Source of the DNA: Penelope pileata | Lineage: Eukaryota; Chordata; Aves; Galliformes; Cracidae | Assembly (NCBI GenBank): GCA_013396635.1 | Contig: WBMW01004965.1 | Location: 76,820-140,819 of the forward strand | Length of the DNA stretch: 64,000 nucleotides | Direction: 5' to 3' | In this document: in pieces, positions 58,255-64,000 of the stretch | How positions within the stretch are numbered: the stretch's first letter is position 1 | Layout: the number at the start of each line of letters is the position of its first letter | Position numbers and translations under genes: made by a program | Notes under the pieces: model-generated | What the model was told of the DNA's origin: nothing | The model's input: only the letters and a program-made list of their open reading frames with translations | The model's database searches: none

Positions 58255-61200
58255 ATCAGAACCTTTTTCCTTCTGTTTGGACAATACTCTGTGGAACATG
58301 CTTTACAAAGACTAACGCAAAGTAAAGGAAGAGCTTGGCTAGAGTGGCCCTGAGAATATCACCGAACTCTGAAACCTCACAAATGAGTAGTGTAGTGTAA
58401 GTGGCTATTTCAGGCCATGTTTGCCTTTTCTCCTTGTGTAAGTTCCCTCTTTTTGTACGTGTATTATTGTGTGAACAGTTGTTTTGGAACATTTTGGAAG
58501 ACCTTTTTCTAAACTCTCTCAGACTAGAGAAACAGTTCACTAATTGAAAATGGATTTTACTGGTTAGCATCTGTCTTTGACCTATGCCTTTAATGCTACC
58601 TTCTGCTGTGCATGCTTCTTGCCTAAACACCTACACTCCAATCCTGTAGAAGTTCTATATCTGAGCAGTCTGAAAGAATGTATGGGATGGGGTGCTTTCT
58701 TATATGTAGCAATTTCTGACGTATTTGGCAGTGAAGGGGATGCAGTATTGTAGTTAGTAATTTCCTTTTTTAAATTTGAGTGTACCACAACCTGTGTACA
58801 TCTTGTAGGTGAATTGGTTAAAGGTACAGTGCTCAGTTTAAAAATATTTCGATTGCACTGACTGAAATTAGCAAATCTTAAGTTGTTAGGGTGAGTTACG
58901 CTAGAGGCTTGGTATCTTAATGAAATACCTTAGAAGGGTTTTAAATCAATAATTCTATAGAATCTGTTCAACTAAGACCAACACGTCCCCTAAGGAGTTT
59001 CCAGGATAAGAAGTTTATAAAATTATAGCTTGCAAGATAAAAAGACAGAAAGATATATGCATCTATTTTGGGAAAAAAAAAAATTAGTCGGTGTATTAAA
59101 AAAAAAAAAAAGTTTTGGTACTGTACCTTTGCCAGTAACAGGGACTTGTGCATCGGTAGAGTTTTATGGCTGGTTCCATGTAACTGTATAGTCCTAATGC
59201 ACTGGACAAAGAGGTTGATATCAAGGAAACTTGTTGAAGTATTCTTCTGCTACATTTGAACGAAAATATTTATTTTTGTGAGAAATGGCCAGAGCCTATG
59301 AGATGAAAATTAGTATACTACATGTAGAGAAAGGAGAGGTAGTAAGAGGGAAGGAAAGTTTGACTCCGTTTTTCATAAAATAAATTAAGGAGATAGTTTT
59401 TAAAATTTGAGGGCGTGTGGGGAAGGGGTTTCTTGGTTTGCTGGCTGAATCATCCCCAAGGACATTTTTATAATAAAAGTTTATATGAAACTTACCTTCT
59501 CTTTTGATCTCCCGCTGTTTCTTAACTGGAACGAGTCAATGAGAGAATCTTGTGGAAGGTGTGTGTACAGTGTTAGCTGTTGGTGTCTGTGCATGCACAT
59601 TCTCAACGACTTTGAAAGAAATGCTCTACGTCCATTTGCTGTTTTCAAATTGAACGGTCTCTGAAGACCTTTTGTATTTTAATCCTTGCAATGCTTGAGG
59701 ACAACATGCTTGGGAAAAAATCTTTAACACTACATAAGTACTAGAACTGAACAATGTGGAAGCCTTGCAATACAAAACCATTTCCTTTCAAAAACAATTC
59801 TAACGTGGCACCTGCAAAGTTTAGTCATAGGTGCCGTTGCTGCTGTTACGTTTTTGGGAATCTCTGATAGGCTTTCTGAATTCTGCTGCACTTTAGAAAT
59901 TTTGTCATGCATGAAAAAATATGCCAGTGGGTAGGGGCAATACAGATCTTTAAAACCAGCCTTCTGGTCTCTGTGGAGAGGAGCGAGGAGAGGGTTTTCC
60001 CATGTATAAGCATTCTCTGATGCAGGCTGGCTAAACTGCATTCAAGATGTTGTAGTGATCTATACCTGTGAATTAAAAGTGTAAAAATTAGAGAAGTAGT
60101 TAAAGCTGTTGGGTTTCAGTCCAGAGACCTGAGGTGATACGGCTGTGATCAATCTGGACTTTGTGGCTTACATGTTACTCCTGCTGTGTGTTCACAATGA
60201 GATCAGGCTTCAAAGTCCCATTTTTAACGGTGTCTTTGATGCAAGGTGGGCTTTGGTGTTGCCTGTCTCTTGATGTTTTTGACCTGGAATTCTTGAGATT
60301 TTATTTTCCTCCATTGTCATGTATGTTGCCAACAAAAAAAAGCGCTACAACTTTTATCAGCAAAAGTTTGTGTTGGCTTCAAAGTCCAGGTGTAATGTTA
60401 ATGCTTGTGAAAATGCTTACATGAAGTTTGTGTGTCTTTGAGTTTTTCTTATTTCCTGGCTACAGGCTTGTTGAAGAAGCACACTGGACTGAAGACAAAA
60501 GTAATAGCTGCTTTTCAGTAGAGAGTTGAAATTAAAGTATGTAAAGTATTAAAGATTTTTCTCTATAAAATCGGGGGGTTGGCTGTCTTAGTTAATCCTG
60601 TCTGTAGTACAGTCCGATTCTTATTTAGAAATTCAACCTCTTTCTTCAGTGCATTATTTATATTTTAAACTGGACATTTTCACCAAAACCTTAATTAACT
60701 TGGATGCCAAAGGTTGGGACTTCATCAAGTGCTTTTAGCACGTAGACCTTCAGACTACTGGCATGAAGAGTTAATGATCTAAATGTGATGCTTATGGCTT
60801 TTAAGAGAACCAAACAAAGCAATATTCTTTTTGGTCTTTTAAGAGTGGATGCTTAGAAGGAGTAGAACTAATACAGAATTGCTATTTCATGCTGCCATGT
60901 AACAGTTCTTTAGGCTCATTCTGTTGAGGGAATATGTGAATTTTCTTCCTGTGTTGCTTGGCAGTGTCAATGGTTATTTTCTCCCCTGGTAAAGATGTAG
61001 AGAGTTCTTGTTATTGGTTTTGGTGAAAGTAGAATCCAGATAGCAATGGCTGCTGGCTGATGTGAAGGTCAGTCTGGTCACTGAACCCTCCAGCAGCCGT
61101 TTGAAAGAAAGATAAACTTACTTGAAAAAAAAATTTTACTAAAGCATTTTCCCTCTAACCAATTTTTGTAATATATTAAAGATTATATTTAAAGTTTGTA

Positions 61201-61827
61201 TGTGTTTGCTCTGGGCAAGTTTACTTCCCCTCCAACTTGAGCACTTTTGTTACTTGTACTGGTTATTTTTATTGTTGGTCTTAACATTTATTTTGTATTT
61301 TGTTTTTTACAAACTGTAACAAAAAGCTTTTGTGAACCTTTGTTTCTTGCTGGCTCTTTCTTGGACCAAATGAACTGACTATGAGCTGGCTTAGAAGAAA
61401 TGTTCATTGGGATGCATAGGAATTTGCTAGCAAAAATGTACATGTATTGAAAGCTTTCTTCCTCTGAACCTCTAAAGCCACGCCTGTCCCAAAGTACTGA
61501 ATCATCATTTTACTTGACTCTGGTGATATGACCACACGCTCTCTGTCTCGGTCCAAAATAATGGCTGGAACAAGGGTGTTCCAGGACTGAGTCTGCCTCC
61601 AAACACTAGAAGGGCTCTTTGGCTGGTCACTCTAACCACATTGTGATTACTAAAAGGCAATTCTGCCATCTATAAAATCTGTTAAAAGTTGCAAACTTGC
61701 TGTGACACAAGCTGCAGAATTCTGTGAGGGACTGCTGACCCATCAGTCTAACCACTATTGCCGTGTACTCGTAGCAATTTAGGAATCTAAATTCTATCTG
61801 CCAGTACAGATGGCTGTTTTCCCTCGT

Positions 61828-61847
61828 TCATTGTAAGCTTACAATGA
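61828..61847. repeat. YPEL1: Perfect 20-bp palindrome in YPEL1 3' UTR
   Basis: TCATTGTAAGCTTACAATGA equals its own reverse complement. It stops being symmetric at the next base on each side. In RNA it could form a short hairpin with a strained loop, or pair between two transcripts. Confidence 0.95.
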
Positions 61848-62584
61848 CAAACTGCATTAATTAAGTGTTACAATTCCATCTTAGTTTCCCACTAGCGAAG
61901 CCTGGTGTATTTGTCAGTCTGTGAGAGGTGTGCCCCCAGCGTGCTTCCAGTCTTTAGGAATCTGCAGTAGAGAGGGAATACAGTTCATGAAATTTCCTTC
62001 AATTAAAATCTGGTCTCAGAAGTGCTGACAAAGTCATCGCTATGCCCATAAACCCAGTGGCCATCCATATTTCTTACTGGTGCACCGGGGTGGTGCGAGA
62101 GTTCCTTAACGCCGTGTTTCATCTCTGGTGGACGTCACGCTTCCCTCTGCACAGTGCTTGCACAGAGCTTTGCTGCACGCTCCTCTCAGTGGTCAGATGG
62201 CAGCAGCAGGGGCCTAGCGAGTCACAGACCAAATTCTGACATCTCCCTTCTTTGCTGGTGGAGATGAGTGGAAGGAGCTGACAAATTGTTCAACTTTTTG
62301 GACGTTTTATCGTACTTCATCTAGACTCATGTTAAGCCAACAAGCGGTAGAAACACTTCTGCAAAAGGAACAGACGCTTCAGAGGGTTCTTGTCAAAGGA
62401 CTGTTACAAAGGGTTTACGGCCTAGAGCATGAGTCGTTGAGTGGCAGTGGAGTTGTGCCTCATTGTCCCTTCAACTCTCGACAAGGCTTTCTTTTACAGG
62501 TGACATGGCTGTGTTGCTGTTTTGTCCTAGCAATACTGTACATCATTTGTTGTTTCACTATATTGTATCTACTTGAGGTATCAC

Positions 62585-62590
62585 AATAAA
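62585..62590 (+). terminator. YPEL1: Distal poly(A) signal of YPEL1
   Basis: AATAAA in the context cacAATAAAagctttc, with a GU-rich downstream element within about 30 nt. It is the last good signal in a continuous UTR-like stretch and is the probable end of the main YPEL1 transcript. Confidence 0.75.
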
Positions 62591-62607
62591 AGCTTTCAAT
62601 TGTTTTG

Positions 62608-64000
62608 TTGAGTGGCTTGTTATTTTTGTGCTCATTTCGTTTTAGATTCTCTTGCTTTTTTTTCCTCTCTCATAATGCCAGAGAGAAAAGCCAGTGCTCT
62701 TAGTTGCTCTTAAAACTTCTAAGCATGGGTTGAACCTGATTTAAGGTTGTCACAAAATGTTATTTTGTTTCACTAATCTTTCCAAGATAGAGATAAGACG
62801 CTTTCCTGCTTTGGAGCTCTAGCCCACTTTCAGCTAATCCATGGAACTCATGCAAAGTACTTCTAAAGGCAGAGTCAGTCTGCACACCCCAACTGTAACT
62901 AACAGAGAAGTGGGGGGAAGGCTGGGGGTGCTTTCTGTGCTGTTCTTTTGGTCACAGAGAGCAGAGCAGCACGCCGAGCATTCAGGCTGGTATTTCTGCT
63001 GTGGCAGGGAGGAACTTCTGTAGTTCCTGTAATCACACAAACAGTTCTCCCATGGCTTTGTGCAGGGCCCCCCACGCTTGCTGTGGGTGAGTAGGACTAG
63101 CCATTGATGGGATATTGAGCAATCTCTGTGTTGACCTTGCGGGTACTCTGCTTGCCACTAGCTGCTAATTGGACGTGGAGCTATTGATTATTACCATAGA
63201 GCTCGGCAGCCTCACCAAGTGTCAGTGCATCTAACAGTCCATTTATCCAGCTGCAACGTGCTGTGGAACGCTATGGAACGTGGTCTCAGCAGCAGCACTG
63301 AGGCATATTGCAGCTCCTGCTCCACAGCTGGTGCAGCCCCAGGCAGTGTGGGTGGTCAGCTGTGGGCCGTCCTTAAGACAGCGTGGATGGCTCCTGGTTA
63401 CCTGCCTGTCCTCCATGTGCTTTGAAACAGAAATTCTCTTCCCTGCCTATCCCTGCTGATCACTCTTTCCCACCCTATGTACCCCATTGAGAATATTCAG
63501 TCTGTGGCACTCATTGGTTGAGTAAATGGTAAGGCCAAGTAACGCCAGGTTTTCTTCTAAGATTAATCTGAAGCTGGTCATACTGATCTTAACAATTGCC
63601 TTTCTTAAATTGGAAGATTTAATATTTAATTTTAAAGACGACTTCAAATCATAGCAAGGGACTATTGCAGTGATTTGTTTCTTCTATATAATGCCAAGTG
63701 TAGGATTGTCCCTAATTGCATTAAACCGGTCCAGTATAAATAAAATAATTCTCAAGGCAGTGCTTTGCATGAGACTTGCTTACTTGCAGAAGTCGTAGGT
63801 GTGTGTTAGGCAATATTAAAGTGTTAATGAAATGTTCCTGGAAATTCTGCTAACTCTGAGGAAGGCTAAATTGTGTGGTTGTGCTCCACTGATTATTTTT
63901 AGGGTGATTAAATCAGTAGAGTTTATAGAATGTGAATACAGATCAGTCATTTGCATTTGAACACTTTGAATGATGTAGGAAATGGGCAGCCAAGATGCGT
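62608..64000. other. Region downstream of YPEL1, no gene supported
   Basis: On the human map PPIL2 lies next to YPEL1 in tail-to-tail orientation, so its 3' end might be expected on the minus strand beyond this point. None of the minus-strand open frames here (for example 62,834-63,040 and 63,447-63,647) resembles the PPIL2 C-terminus. No repeat or RNA gene was recognised. Confidence 0.7.

Larger units (their letters stand above)
58255..62607 (+). other. YPEL1: YPEL1 3' UTR (about 4.35 kb)
   Basis: Continuous with coding exon 4 and ending about 15-25 nt after AATAAA at 62585-62590, which is followed by a GT-rich stretch (gttttgttgagtggcttg). Earlier AATAAA signals at 59379-59384 and 59472-59477 could give shorter forms. 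The UTR is about twelve times the length of the coding sequence. It contains U-rich and AUUUA-bearing stretches (for example around 61,180-61,330) and a perfect 20-bp palindrome at 61828. Conservation with human YPEL1 is expected but was not tested. Open frames within are not coding. Confidence 0.75.

Noticed and set aside
62608..64000. 3' end of PPIL2 on the minus strand, expected from human gene order
   Set aside because: No minus-strand frame resembles the PPIL2 C-terminus; the gene probably begins beyond the window.

Overview
This is a stretch of vertebrate nuclear genome, most likely from a bird and quite possibly chicken. It holds two split genes on the + strand: MAPK1 (ERK2) without its first coding exon, then the complete coding region of YPEL1 (yippee-like 1). 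The avian reading rests on three things: a truncated CR1 LINE just before MAPK1 exon 4, compact introns, and MAPK1 followed by YPEL1 on the same strand about 18 kb apart. The same neighbour order is known on human 22q11. No prokaryotic genes, CRISPR arrays, tRNA or rRNA genes were recognised. Almost all short open frames in the window are chance frames in introns, UTRs and intergenic DNA.

Layout. Bases 1-6260 are the 3' part of MAPK1 intron 1. Coding exons 2-8 lie at 6261-6443, 8082-8271, 14204-14320, 14883-14997, 15585-15716, 17555-17664 and 18795-18911 (TAA stop). They join in frame and give human-equivalent residues 41-360 with every kinase landmark present: the AIK lysine, HRD, DFG, the TEY activation loop and the C-terminal docking aspartates. 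Exon 8 ends 11 nt after the stop. A 2.2-kb intron in the 3' UTR leads to a last exon that starts at 21081 and ends near 24.93-25.2 kb. From about 25.2 to 42.6 kb is intergenic DNA with low-complexity tracts, a G-quadruplex-like tract and CTCF-like motifs, and no gene I can support. A CpG island at about 42.6-43.6 kb, with GC boxes, an inverted CCAAT box and a CRE-like site, is the probable YPEL1 promoter. YPEL1 coding exons are 45292-45408, 55546-55589, 56995-57103 and 58165-58254, giving a 119-residue protein. A 3' UTR of about 4.35 kb follows, to a poly(A) signal at 62585. The remaining 1.4 kb shows no gene.

Most notable. MAPK1 intron 2 has the exact U12-type (minor spliceosome) donor and a matching branch site. 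YPEL1's 10.1-kb intron has a GC-AG donor. The MAPK1 3' UTR is split by an intron that contains poly(A) signals. The YPEL1 3' UTR holds a perfect 20-bp palindrome, and MAPK1 intron 3 a near-perfect hairpin. MAPK1 is the terminal kinase of the RAS-RAF-MEK-ERK cascade. YPEL1 is a small zinc-binding Yippee protein. They are neighbours but have no shared pathway that I can show from sequence. I found no previously undescribed gene system; the real novelty candidates are splice-site classes and RNA or DNA structure.
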